DNA from: an uncultured Bacilli bacterium
GTDB lineage: Bacteria > Bacillota_I > Bacilli_A > RF39 > UBA660
DNA length: 37,007 nt
Direction of reading: 5' to 3'
Assembly: GCA_947626125.1 (NCBI GenBank)
Contig: CANQRA010000008.1
Location: 1 to 37,007 of the forward strand
This document shows, piece by piece, positions 8,578-17,391 of this stretch (its first letter is position 1; every line of letters starts with the position of its first letter). Under the pieces are notes generated by a model. That model saw only the letters and a program-made list of their open reading frames with translations, was not told the origin of the DNA and made no database searches. The position numbers and the translations under genes are program-made.

Positions 8578-10863
8578 TTAACTAGCCTTTAGTGCGGCTT
8601 TATAACATCTTTGAGAAGACCCCGAACCATCAAGAACACCCCATGATGAGCTGCAGATCCACTCATAAGAATAGCACGCATCAATGAAACGACGGTATTC
8701 AATCCGATACATCCCAGAACCAACGTACACACAAGAAGTCGAGCAATCAATGTATGAAGACCACGCATTGATCTGAGAGGTGCAAGAATCAAGAGAGTGG
8801 AATGTTGGGCCAGTGAACTCACCCGTCTCCAAGCAAGAATCACCAACGCTACAATTGACAACCGTCTTCTCGAAGGCATTCTCCACGCAAATCCACCCAT
8901 GAGTAGAGTGGTTCATTAAGGTACCGCCAATTCCTTTACATGTATATGATACCTGTGTAGTTACAGTATTACTATACTGTACTTCACTTGATTCTCTTCC
9001 TGAATTATCTTTTGTCTTTACCTTAATGGTATATGTCGTACCTTCGGTAAGACCCGAAATAGTACATGTTGTTCCTGATGCTGTTTTCCATCCGCTGTCA
9101 TATCCACTCTTTGTTGCTTTACAATATCTGGCTGCTATTCCACTTCCACTATCACTTCCGCCAACGGTTACAGTAATACTAGTAGTCCCCGCACTTACAC
9201 TACTTACACTTGCTGTTGGATTTGTCTTATCTATCTTTATTATTGTCCCTGTATTTCCACTACATCTTCCGGATTCATTACATGCTCTTACATATTCTGT
9301 ACTATTTCTCTCTGTACTATATTCTGGTGTTATATATGTTAATGCATTTGAACTACTATATGTACTCCAACTACTTGTATTTCCTGTATATTGCCATTTA
9401 TCTATTCCTACTTTACTTGTTGTTGTTAATCTTAATATTACATCATCCATGTTCCATTGGCCTACAGTACCTGATAATCCTAAATGTTTTATTGTATACT
9501 TTAAGCCACTTGAACTTCCTATATCAAATCTTACTTGTTTCCAACTTCCACTTGCACTCATTGGTAAATATATCTTTTTATCTCCTGCTTTTAATGTTCC
9601 TTTTACTGAGTTTGTCTCATTATAACTTCCTGTTGATGTCGCATAAAATACCTGAATTAACATATCCTGGTTCAAAGCTTCTTCTAATTCAATATAGAAT
9701 CCATTTATTCCACTTATATTTCCTATGTCATTAAATATAATCATAGGGTCATTATTGCTGGTTGTCCAAGTTCCATTTTCCCCAACATTACTACTATAAT
9801 TTTTGGTCGTATAACTTCTACTTCCCCATATATCATATATCTCTATTATACTTGGTGTTGATGGATTTGTTTTATCTAATGTTATGGTTTTACTCGCACT
9901 TCCTATATTTCCTGCTTTATCTTTAACATTTATTTTTACTGTTTTTAATCCCTCTGTATCACTTACGCTTATTCCTACATTATTAAATGTTTTAGTTGTA
10001 CTACTTGTATATGTTGTACAATTCCCTTCCCCTATACAATATCCTTCCATATTATCTTCCGTTATACTTGCTGTATATTTTATACTTGTTGTTTGAGTAT
10101 ATGTTCCACTATTGCTTAATGTTTGGCCTGTATCTGCTGTTCCTGTTAAGCTTAATGTTACTTTCGGTGCTGTTCTATCTACAGTGATTGTTTTACTTGC
10201 TACTTGTGATACATTCCTGGCTTTATCTCTTATATAGGCATAAATTGTTTTGGCTCCTTCACTACTTACTGTTATGGTTCCACTTTTAGTTGTTACTCCA
10301 TTTGTCTTTTGCCAGTCACTTTCACTACATGTAGAACTTCCTTCTTTTACACAATAATATACTACATCTGTATCTGTCCATGTAACTGTATAACTTATTC
10401 CATAATTATATATATAATCACTCTTTGTATTCCCATCTTTATCTGTTCCATTTATGGTCAAACTTTTTACTGTTGGTTTCGTATTATCTATGTCAAAATA
10501 CATCTGACAATAGATTGATACTGTTGTTTCTAATCTTACTCTTCCTTCATCTGTTTGGCTTACTTTTCCGGTTACTTCTTTTCCATAATAATCAAAACAC
10601 TTGGTCATACTTGTATTTAATATATATCCTTCAGTTGGGTATTCATTATTATTTTGTTTAACATAATTATTACTATTTTCTTTATCTTGCAAATAAATCC
10701 CAAAGTCATTGACATTGATATATTTATTATTTATTTTATTTGTTTCTAAGGTATAACTATTCTTTACTTTATTGTCATAGTATTTATCTACTTGTAATAT
10801 TACTATTGCTATTATTATAAACAATATTGTACTTATTATAAAATATTTCTTTTGCTCTTCCAT
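8578..10863 (-). CDS. Large membrane-anchored surface protein with repeated Ig-like domains and Cys-rich C-terminal domain
   Basis: N-terminal TM anchor; repeated [IV]D[NKR]T[KNA]P + TITVD modules; C-terminal about 120 aa with 10 Cys. Confidence 0.75.
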   Translation of the reverse strand: MEEQKKYFIISTILFIIIAIVILQVDKYYDNKVKNSYTLETNKINNKYINVNDFGIYLQDKENSNNYVKQNNNEYPTEGYILNTSMTKCFDYYGKEVTGKVSQTDEGRVRLETTVSIYCQMYFDIDNTKPTVKSLTINGTDKDGNTKSDYIYNYGISYTVTWTDTDVVYYCVKEGSSTCSESDWQKTNGVTTKSGTITVSSEGAKTIYAYIRDKARNVSQVASKTITVDRTAPKVTLSLTGTADTGQTLSNSGTYTQTTSIKYTASITEDNMEGYCIGEGNCTTYTSSTTKTFNNVGISVSDTEGLKTVKINVKDKAGNIGSASKTITLDKTNPSTPSIIEIYDIWGSRSYTTKNYSSNVGENGTWTTSNNDPMIIFNDIGNISGINGFYIELEEALNQDMLIQVFYATSTGSYNETNSVKGTLKAGDKKIYLPMSASGSWKQVRFDIGSSSGLKYTIKHLGLSGTVGQWNMDDVILRLTTTSKVGIDKWQYTGNTSSWSTYSSSNALTYITPEYSTERNSTEYVRACNESGRCSGNTGTIIKIDKTNPTASVSSVSAGTTSITVTVGGSDSGSGIAARYCKATKSGYDSGWKTASGTTCTISGLTEGTTYTIKVKTKDNSGRESSEVQYSNTVTTQVSYTCKGIGGTLMNHSTHGWICVENAFEKTVVNCSVGDSCLETGEFTGPTFHSLDSCTSQINAWSSYIDCSTSCVYVGSGMYRIEYRRFIDACYSYEWICSSSWGVLDGSGSSQRCYKAALKAS

Positions 10864-10884
10864 AGGAACCCTACCTTTTTATTA

Positions 10885-10943
10885 GTGCTTATAGCACAAT
10901 AAAACTATAACATAAAAATATCAAAAAATCTAGTGCTATAAGC
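10885..10943. promoter_or_regulatory. Paired operator-like sites GTGCTTATAGCAC / GTGCTATAAGC
   Basis: Palindrome at 10885-10897 and inverted copy at 10933-10943 in the divergent intergenic region between the Ig-like gene and the XRE gene. Confidence 0.5.
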
Positions 10944-10986
10944 CCATAAATTTATTTTTTGATATATTGGAAAATATTATTAGGAG

Positions 10987-11229
10987 TTGGTGTTAATGGC
11001 ACTAAAAAATAGTGATAATTATTATTATGATATTGTAAGAAAAAATATAAAAAAATACCGTAAAGAAAAGGGATATACTTTACAAAAATTAGCAGAAGAA
11101 GCTGAAATGTCCATGGATTATTTGGCGGAAATTGAAAGTGAAAAAAGAAAGAAGAGTTTTAGTTTAGCTATCTTAGGAAGGATTGCCGAAGTATTAGATG
11201 TCGACATAATTAAATTTTTTGACAAATAA
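10987..11229 (+). CDS. XRE-family helix-turn-helix regulator
   Basis: YRKEKGYTLQKLAEEAEMSMDYLAEIESEKRKKSFSLAILGRIAEVLDV, a classic HTH_3 pattern. The track start at 10987 gives MVLMALKNSD via an alternative start codon; the ATG at MALKNSD is a likelier start. Confidence 0.85.
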   Translation: MVLMALKNSDNYYYDIVRKNIKKYRKEKGYTLQKLAEEAEMSMDYLAEIESEKRKKSFSLAILGRIAEVLDVDIIKFFDK

Positions 11230-11252
11230 AAAATAAGTAAAGAACTCTCTAC

Positions 11253-11993
11253 TTATAATTTTTCGATTGTTTTTAAGAAACTTTTACTTTTTAAATATAG
11301 ACCTGTATAATCATCATAATAATTACTTAGAAAACCATTTATTTCTTTAATAATATCTTCTTTAATTGATAATTTACTAATACTTTTGATTTCTACTAAA
11401 TAATACATATTAAGAATTTTAATAACACTTAAAGGTATTATTCTTTCATTATGATAACAATTCTTACAAAGTATGCCACCACGCTCACTAGATAAAGTAA
11501 CAATTTCTTTTTTGCTTCCACAGATAGTACAACTAGTAAGATTTAAACCCACCCCTAAGTAATCTAACATTTTAACTTCATAAATGTTCGTTATAACCAT
11601 GGGGTTTAATCCTTCTTCAATTTTTATTAAAGCATCTTTAAAATTTTTATAAATATCTTTTATTTGTTCAATTTTTAAATCTTGTTTCAATATTTGATAA
11701 GTTAAATCACTTAAATATGAAGCATAACTAATCAGAGTTATATCTTTTCTAATATTGGGGAAATAGTTAATAATATCCGATGATGATAATAAAGATAATT
11801 TATTTTCTTTATCATAAATGTTATAAGCACCAAGAGTAAGTTTCGTGGTAGTAAGGCGATTTTTATTTTTAATAGCCATGGCTCCTTTACAAATTATGCC
11901 TTTAAGGCCTGAATCTGTAAAAACATTAATAATTTTAGAGGTATCGCCAAAAGGAGTCTCACTTAAAACTATACCCTCGATTTTTTTTAACAC
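11253..11993 (-). CDS. recO: DNA repair protein RecO
   Basis: LSETPFGDTSKIINVFTDSGLKGIICKGA, Cys cluster CTICGSKKE...CKNC. Confidence 0.9.
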   Translation of the reverse strand: MLKKIEGIVLSETPFGDTSKIINVFTDSGLKGIICKGAMAIKNKNRLTTTKLTLGAYNIYDKENKLSLLSSSDIINYFPNIRKDITLISYASYLSDLTYQILKQDLKIEQIKDIYKNFKDALIKIEEGLNPMVITNIYEVKMLDYLGVGLNLTSCTICGSKKEIVTLSSERGGILCKNCYHNERIIPLSVIKILNMYYLVEIKSISKLSIKEDIIKEINGFLSNYYDDYTGLYLKSKSFLKTIEKL

Positions 11994-12003
11994 TTAAACC
12001 ACC

Positions 12004-12084
12004 TTATTTACTTTTTTTATAATTTAGGTAATCTTCAACTTTACCACTTTTTTTAAATTTCTCCCAAGCTTCCTTTTTATTCAT
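12004..12084 (-). CDS. yqzL: YqzL-like small protein (26 aa: MNKKEAWEKFKKSGKVEDYLNYKKSK)
   Basis: Hand translation; W..F..SG.VE.YL.YK pattern and recO-era intergenic position as for B. subtilis yqzL; GGAAAGGAA SD-like sequence upstream. Confidence 0.7.
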   Translation of the reverse strand: MNKKEAWEKFKKSGKVEDYLNYKKSK

Positions 12085-12130
12085 GTTCTTTTTTCCTTTC
12101 CATTACTATAATGGGGAAAAAAGAAAAATT

Positions 12131-13012
12131 TTATTCATAATCAAAAAAACCTAGTTCTTTTAAATATTTTTCTTTATCTTTCCAATCTTCAATTACTTTA
12201 ACATATAATTCTAAATAAACTTTTTTATTAAACATTTCTTCTAATTCTCGGCGAGCTAAAATACCAATTCTTTTAAGCATCTCTCCACCTGAACCAATAA
12301 TGATTTTTTTAATGTTTTGTTTATCTACAATTATATCAACAGATATATTAACAATATCTTTTTTATTTTCTAATTTAATGGTATGGCAAGTAATCGAATG
12401 AGGAATTTCGTCCATGGTATTTTGCAATAACTTCTCTCTTACTATTTCTGAAACCATAAAAGATGTACTACTGCTTGTGATAGTTTTATCATCATAATAT
12501 TTAACATCATCTTTTAAGTATTTTTGAATTACCGTGATTAAATGTGCAACATTATCATTTTCTTTCGCCGATACAGGAACAATTTCCGCAAAGTTATAAT
12601 CTTTAAATTCATTAATAGCCATGATTAAAGTTTCTTTCGATACTTTATCAATTTTATTAATGACTAAGATAACGGGTACTTTATTATTTTTTAAAGAATC
12701 CATTAAAAATTTATCGCCTTTACCTATTCCTGAGGCAATATCCACCACAAGCATGATGGCATCAACATCTTTAGTTAAAGCAAATGCTTGTTTATTTAAA
12801 ACTTTACCTAATTTATTTAATGGTTTACTTACGCCGGGAGTATCAACAAAAATGATTTGACAATCGGGCATATTATAAATACCTTCAATAATATTTCTGG
12901 TTGTACCTGCCACATTTGAAGTAATGGCGATTTTTCTTGCTAAAATAGCGTTAAGTAAAGTACTTTTTCCTACATTTGGTCTTCCAACAATACTAACAAA
13001 CCCACTTTTCAT
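12131..13012 (-). CDS. era: GTPase Era
   Basis: GRPNVGKSTLLN, DTPG, NKID motifs and C-terminal KH domain. Confidence 0.96.
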   Translation of the reverse strand: MKSGFVSIVGRPNVGKSTLLNAILARKIAITSNVAGTTRNIIEGIYNMPDCQIIFVDTPGVSKPLNKLGKVLNKQAFALTKDVDAIMLVVDIASGIGKGDKFLMDSLKNNKVPVILVINKIDKVSKETLIMAINEFKDYNFAEIVPVSAKENDNVAHLITVIQKYLKDDVKYYDDKTITSSSTSFMVSEIVREKLLQNTMDEIPHSITCHTIKLENKKDIVNISVDIIVDKQNIKKIIIGSGGEMLKRIGILARRELEEMFNKKVYLELYVKVIEDWKDKEKYLKELGFFDYE

Positions 13013-13020
13013 AAACCCTC

Positions 13021-13458
13021 CTAAAACATTTCAACAAATAAGGCAATAAAATAAGGAACAAAAATAATTATATTAACAATTACCGCTAAAATAGACATAA
13101 TTCCTGTGGCTGCGGAACCACAATCTTTAGCAATCTTAGCATACTCATTATATTCTTGGGTAAACATATCGACCGTAGCTTCAATCGCTGTATTAAGTAG
13201 TTCAATAACCATGATTAAAGCCATCGAACCAAAAGATATAACCCATTCTAAAAATTCGATATCAAAGGCAATACCTAAAACAATAATAATGCAACTACAT
13301 AAAGCTACTAGTAAAAAAGATGATTCATTAGTAAAACAATACTTTAACCCTTGTAGGGAATATTTACATTTATTTAAGACATTTTTTATTAGACCGACTT
13401 CTTTTTTTATTTCTTTTTTATTTTCTCTATTAATTTTTCTTGGTTCTTTCATCTTCAC
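13021..13458 (-). CDS. dgkA: Diacylglycerol/undecaprenol kinase family
   Basis: ELLNTAIEATVDMFTQEYNEYAKIAKDCGSAA motif. Confidence 0.92.
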   Translation of the reverse strand: MKMKEPRKINRENKKEIKKEVGLIKNVLNKCKYSLQGLKYCFTNESSFLLVALCSCIIIVLGIAFDIEFLEWVISFGSMALIMVIELLNTAIEATVDMFTQEYNEYAKIAKDCGSAATGIMSILAVIVNIIIFVPYFIALFVEMF

Positions 13459-13879
13459 TTAACACTTCCTCTTGCTTTTGAAACATAACCATTTCATCTT
13501 CTTTAGTCATATGGTCATAACCTAATAAATGTAAAAGACCATGTACCGTTAAGAAAGATAGTTCTCTTACTTCACTATGACCATAATTAATTGCTTGTTC
13601 TTCCATTCTGGGAATACAAATATATATCTCTCCTAAAAGGCGCATATTATTATACAATACTTTTTCATTATCTTCAAATGCAAATGATATAACATCCGTA
13701 ATACTATCTTTTCCTCGATAAGTTTTATTGATTTCTTGAATCTCTTCATTACCGACAAAGACAATACTAAAATTAGCATTTTTAACTTTTTCTTTTTTTA
13801 ATGTTCTTTTAATAACATCATCTAAGTAACTATAATCTTTTTCATAACCATAAGAATTGGTAATACTATAATCTATCAT
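13430..13879 (-). CDS. ybeY: Endoribonuclease YbeY
   Basis: TVHGLLHLLGYDH metal-binding motif. Confidence 0.95.
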   Translation of the reverse strand: MIDYSITNSYGYEKDYSYLDDVIKRTLKKEKVKNANFSIVFVGNEEIQEINKTYRGKDSITDVISFAFEDNEKVLYNNMRLLGEIYICIPRMEEQAINYGHSEVRELSFLTVHGLLHLLGYDHMTKEDEMVMFQKQEEVLSEDERTKKN

Positions 13880-14493
13880 TTAAATATAACTCCCCAATAA
13901 CCAAATATATATATCCCAAATAAAATAATTAAAATTACTGTTACAATATTATAAAAAGTATCACTCGTTAAAAAACTTGGTAAATGTCTCTTGATGGCCG
14001 AAAGTCCTATATATAATAAATATCCTGTGATAGCCCCTACAATATTTAATAAGATATCATCAATATCAAAACTCCTGCCAATATTTAATTGGACAAACTC
14101 TACGGTAATGCTGGTAATAAGACCCGTGATTAAAACGGGGAAAATATTTTTGGGATTAATATATTCGCCAATTAAATAACCAAAAGGAATAAAAATCAAA
14201 ATATTACCCAGAACATTATAATTAAACATGGTTGTCCCTACTTTATAACGCATAATTTCTTTAAAAGGTATTAAGTTAAACCCACTAGTAGGATTATATT
14301 CTGTCGTAGTTAAGATTTCAAATAAAAGCCAAATATATAAAATAGATACGAGATAACTAACTTCTTTATGTAAACAAAATCTTTCTTTATGATTTTGTAA
14401 GTAAAAAAAGCGCATACAAATTAAAGCCACCATAAAAATCACTAACATAGGCCATATATTATTAAATATTTTATGGATTATTTGTGCTATCAT
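13876..14493 (-). CDS. VanZ-like family protein
   Basis: NLIPFKEI...NVLGNILIFIPFGYLIG...SFDIDDILLNIVGAITGYLL typical of VanZ-like proteins. Confidence 0.85.
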   Translation of the reverse strand: MIAQIIHKIFNNIWPMLVIFMVALICMRFFYLQNHKERFCLHKEVSYLVSILYIWLLFEILTTTEYNPTSGFNLIPFKEIMRYKVGTTMFNYNVLGNILIFIPFGYLIGEYINPKNIFPVLITGLITSITVEFVQLNIGRSFDIDDILLNIVGAITGYLLYIGLSAIKRHLPSFLTSDTFYNIVTVILIILFGIYIFGYWGVIFK

Positions 14494-15646
14494 TTAGGTT
14501 ATCCTCCTCAACTACTTTTAATTCGGCAATATTTTCTTTCGTTACAATAAATACTTCTACATATATTGTACTATCATTTACTTCTTTTTTCAAAACTTTT
14601 TTAACAATTATATCTTCATTGGCACTTAATTTTAATTTTATTTTTTCTTCAGCTAAGGATAATGCTTTATTATAGGCTTCTTCTTCACTAATTATTTTCT
14701 CTTTCGTTACATATTCTTTCTCTTTAACTAGATTAATGGCAAAATCATTTAACTTATATAAATTAGTCTCTTCTATCTTTTTATTTTTGATTCTACTTTT
14801 TAAAATACTATATGTATTGTCATTAATTTTAACACTTAAATTGTAACGATTTTTCCCTGTATACTCGATATATGTTTCTTTAAAAGGAACAGTAACTTTA
14901 ACTTTATACCATACTTCCCCATATATTTCGCCACTGGCACAAACTTTATTTTTTACTTCTTCATTAAAGGATACTTCCCCACTTAAAATAATTTCTCCTT
15001 TAGTAACATAATCATTAATTTCTTTTAAAGCTACACCCCGATAAATATTCATGTTACTTATTTTAGCATCGGTATTAGCCACAATATGACAAAAAGAATG
15101 TTCTTCTTCCTTAACAATGGGTGTTTTCTCGGTCACATAGACATTCATGAACATGCCATCATAATTGATTTCTAACCATTCTAAAGTATCTTTGTTATCA
15201 TCTAATATTTTATTAACAATTTTTTCAATTTTAGGGTGTTTTAACTTTAATTTAAAAGTAGTTAAACCATTTTTTTGTAACTCATCTAAAACTAATTGAT
15301 TTATTTTAGCATTGTTACTTTTTACTTCGATTTTAAAAACCATATTATTTGCCATAAATAATAAAATAATACTTATAATACTCGCGATTAAAAAAACAAT
15401 ATATTTTTTCGTGATTTTTTCCGCTTTCGTTATGCCTGTATAAGCATAAATAGATGTGTCATAACTAATTAAATATTTTTGAATTCTTTGATAATCTTTT
15501 AAAGTTGTTTTAATTAGAATATAATTATTTATTTTTTTATTATCATAAATATTAATACTTAAACTATTTAATTTAGTTAACACTTTATAATAATTATCAT
15601 CATTAATTTTTACCCAGATTATTTTACTATTCATAAGTAAACTCAA
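14471..15646 (-). CDS. yqfD: Sporulation protein YqfD
   Basis: Size, N-terminal domain, TM and GVALKEINDYVTKGEIILSG motif; neighbours yqfC and ybeY. Confidence 0.85.
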   Translation of the reverse strand: MSLLMNSKIIWVKINDDNYYKVLTKLNSLSINIYDNKKINNYILIKTTLKDYQRIQKYLISYDTSIYAYTGITKAEKITKKYIVFLIASIISIILLFMANNMVFKIEVKSNNAKINQLVLDELQKNGLTTFKLKLKHPKIEKIVNKILDDNKDTLEWLEINYDGMFMNVYVTEKTPIVKEEEHSFCHIVANTDAKISNMNIYRGVALKEINDYVTKGEIILSGEVSFNEEVKNKVCASGEIYGEVWYKVKVTVPFKETYIEYTGKNRYNLSVKINDNTYSILKSRIKNKKIEETNLYKLNDFAINLVKEKEYVTKEKIISEEEAYNKALSLAEEKIKLKLSANEDIIVKKVLKKEVNDSTIYVEVFIVTKENIAELKVVEEDNLNDSTNNP

Positions 15647-15884
15647 CTTTCAAAACTTCACCTTTAATGAGTAATTCTTGTTTGGTCATTTTAATAACTT
15701 TTAAGTCTACTCCCTTAATTGTTACTATTTTATTTGCCATCGTTATAATTATTTCATCACCTTGTAATTTATTTAATTTCGTATAATTAAACACATGAAA
15801 ATTATTTTCATATATACTTATGAAGTTATTTAAATCAAATAAAAAATTTTTAAAATACTCATTAAAATGTAAATTTTTCATCAC
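15627..15884 (-). CDS. yqfC: YqfC/YabP family sporulation protein
   Basis: 85-aa protein immediately upstream of yqfD, with YabP/YqfC-like pattern. Confidence 0.7.
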   Translation of the reverse strand: MMKNLHFNEYFKNFLFDLNNFISIYENNFHVFNYTKLNKLQGDEIIITMANKIVTIKGVDLKVIKMTKQELLIKGEVLKVEFTYE

Positions 15885-15915
15885 TAAAGTATATTTTTAA
15901 CCCATGAAAAAAAGA

Positions 15916-16353
15916 CTATTTTGTTAGTCTTTCTTTCACTATTTGACTTACCTTTGTCATGTCAGCATTGGCAAGTTTGGTTGTAACATATTTCATAATA
16001 CTACCCATATCTTTCATACTTGTGGGATTAATTTCTTGAAAAGCAGCATCGATGACTTTATTAATCTCTTCCTCACTAGCTTCTTCGGGTAGATATTTAT
16101 TAATAATGGCTATTTCTTTATCTAGGTCATTCACAACATCCATTTTACCAAGATTTTCATATTCTTTCTTCGAATCATTTCTTTGTTTAACTTGTTTTTT
16201 TAAAACGCTTATTACGACTTCATCAGAAGCCTCTTTTTTGTTGTTAATGATTTCTAATTGCAAAGCACTTTTTACCATTCGCAAAACAGAAAGAGTAAAC
16301 TTATCACCATCTTTTAAGGCTGCTTGCAAATCATTATTAATTTTCTCAAACAT
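15916..16353 (-). CDS. yqeY: GatB/YqeY domain protein
   Basis: NKYLPEEASEEEINKVIDAAF... and SMKDMGSIMKYVTTKL motif. Confidence 0.93.
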   Translation of the reverse strand: MFEKINNDLQAALKDGDKFTLSVLRMVKSALQLEIINNKKEASDEVVISVLKKQVKQRNDSKKEYENLGKMDVVNDLDKEIAIINKYLPEEASEEEINKVIDAAFQEINPTSMKDMGSIMKYVTTKLANADMTKVSQIVKERLTK

Positions 16354-16364
16354 TAAAATCCTCC

Positions 16365-16550
16365 TTAATTATGATTTCTTTTATGAGAATTTTTGATTCC
16401 TTCTTCTTTTTTTATTCTTCTTTCCACTCCTGGTTTAACATGGAATTTTCTCTTTTTTACTTCTGAAGGGACTCCACTTCGTGCAACTTTAACTTTGAAT
16501 TTTCTTAATGCTGTGTTAATGTCTCCGTTTTGTACTACTACCTTTGTCAT
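16365..16550 (-). CDS. rpsU: 30S ribosomal protein S21
   Basis: TKVVVQNGDINTALRKFKVKVARSGVPSEVKKRKFHVKPG. Confidence 0.95.
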   Translation of the reverse strand: MTKVVVQNGDINTALRKFKVKVARSGVPSEVKKRKFHVKPGVERRIKKEEGIKNSHKRNHN

Positions 16551-16587
16551 GATTTCGGCCCTCCCTTCACGTTTGAACTAGCCATAT

Positions 16588-16616
16588 TATAACACTTACC
16601 ATGCCATTTGACAACC
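16588..16616 (-). promoter_or_regulatory. Strong sigmaA promoter for rpsU (TTGTCA-N17-TATAAT)
   Basis: -35 at 16611-16616 and -10 at 16588-16593 on the minus strand, spacer exactly 17 nt. Confidence 0.65.
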
Positions 16617-16653
16617 AAAAAGCAAAGTTTTTGTAAATAGTTTTTTTATATTT

Positions 16654-16812
16654 TTAGCTAAGTTTACAAATACTACTTTCAAAAAGTCTTCTGATGGCTG
16701 AACCAATAGTTCTCCCAAATTCAAATATACTTTTCCCCGCATTAACTATACTAGTAACTAGGGCTGCAGATATACTACCACCTTGAACTTTCATTAACTC
16801 TTCATCACTCAT
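16654..16812 (-). CDS. Double-glycine leader bacteriocin-like precursor A (MSDEELMKVQGG|SISAALVTSIVNAGKSIFEFGRTIGSAIRRLFESSICKLS)
   Basis: Hand translation; GG leader (E-L-x-x-V-x-G-G), AGGTGA SD 6 nt before the ATG, GxxxG motif; next to a C39 ABC transporter. A second ATG lies 2 codons upstream (start 16818). Confidence 0.8.
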   Translation of the reverse strand: MSDEELMKVQGGSISAALVTSIVNAGKSIFEFGRTIGSAIRRLFESSICKLS

Positions 16813-16822
16813 AGACATTCAC

Positions 16823-16966
16823 CTAACATTTCTTGGGATGCAAAATACCATCCAAAACTCCCGTCAAAAAGAGAACTACTCCGCCAATTAGGGACAACTG
16901 CAAATAATAAGTCGTTGAGACAGCTCCCCCATTTACATTCAACATTTCTTCATTATTTAATACCAT
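16823..16966 (-). CDS. Double-glycine leader bacteriocin-like precursor B (MVLNNEEMLNVNGG|AVSTTYYLQLSLIGGVVLFLTGVLDGILHPKKC)
   Basis: Hand translation; AGGAGG SD 4 nt before the ATG; GG leader; mature hydrophobic helix with GxxxG. Confidence 0.82.
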   Translation of the reverse strand: MVLNNEEMLNVNGGAVSTTYYLQLSLIGGVVLFLTGVLDGILHPKKC

Positions 16967-16974
16967 ATTACCTC

Positions 16975-17391
16975 CTACTTAAATAAATCAAAAACATATT
17001 TGCACAGTTTTTCATCATCATAATAAATCGTTACTTTACCAACTTCATTATTATAAAAATTACCATCTAGTTTTAAACTAATACTTTCATAAATTATATT
17101 ATCGATAATGTCATATTCATTAAAACTTAGAACCGTATAACTTGTCGTAGTATCTTTAAATTTTAAAGTATTGCCTTTTTTAATTTTATCAGAGAGTTCA
17201 CTATTAATTTTTAAATTTAATACTCCATCATTTATAATACCATAATAAGTTATATTCTTTTTAACTTTAATAAAAAATGCTAGAAAAGAGACATACAAAA
17301 TAATAAATAGACCAAAAACAATAATAATATAATAATTTTTTTGTTCTAAGTTTTTTAATTTATCATAATTAACTTTAAAATAATCCATCAC
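16975..17391 (-). CDS. Short HlyD/membrane-fusion-like accessory protein (mini-MFP)
   Basis: N-terminal TM helix followed by a small beta-rich region; overlaps the ABC transporter gene. Only 138 aa. Confidence 0.5.
   Translation of the reverse strand: MMDYFKVNYDKLKNLEQKNYYIIIVFGLFIILYVSFLAFFIKVKKNITYYGIINDGVLNLKINSELSDKIKKGNTLKFKDTTTSYTVLSFNEYDIIDNIIYESISLKLDGNFYNNEVGKVTIYYDDEKLCKYVFDLFK

Noticed and set aside
8589-8900. 103-aa ORF in an alternative frame of the surface-protein tail
   Set aside because: Explained by the locally higher GC of the tail; the 761-aa frame has the coherent Cys-rich domain.
8578-8935. Diversity-generating retroelement variable region at the surface-protein 3' end
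   Set aside because: No reverse transcriptase, template repeat or accessory gene in the window; no near-duplicate seen. Kept only as a domain-swap finding.
9026-10661. Series of + strand ORFs antisense to the Ig-like gene
   Set aside because: Antisense low-complexity translations (Leu/Tyr rich) of a repetitive coding region.
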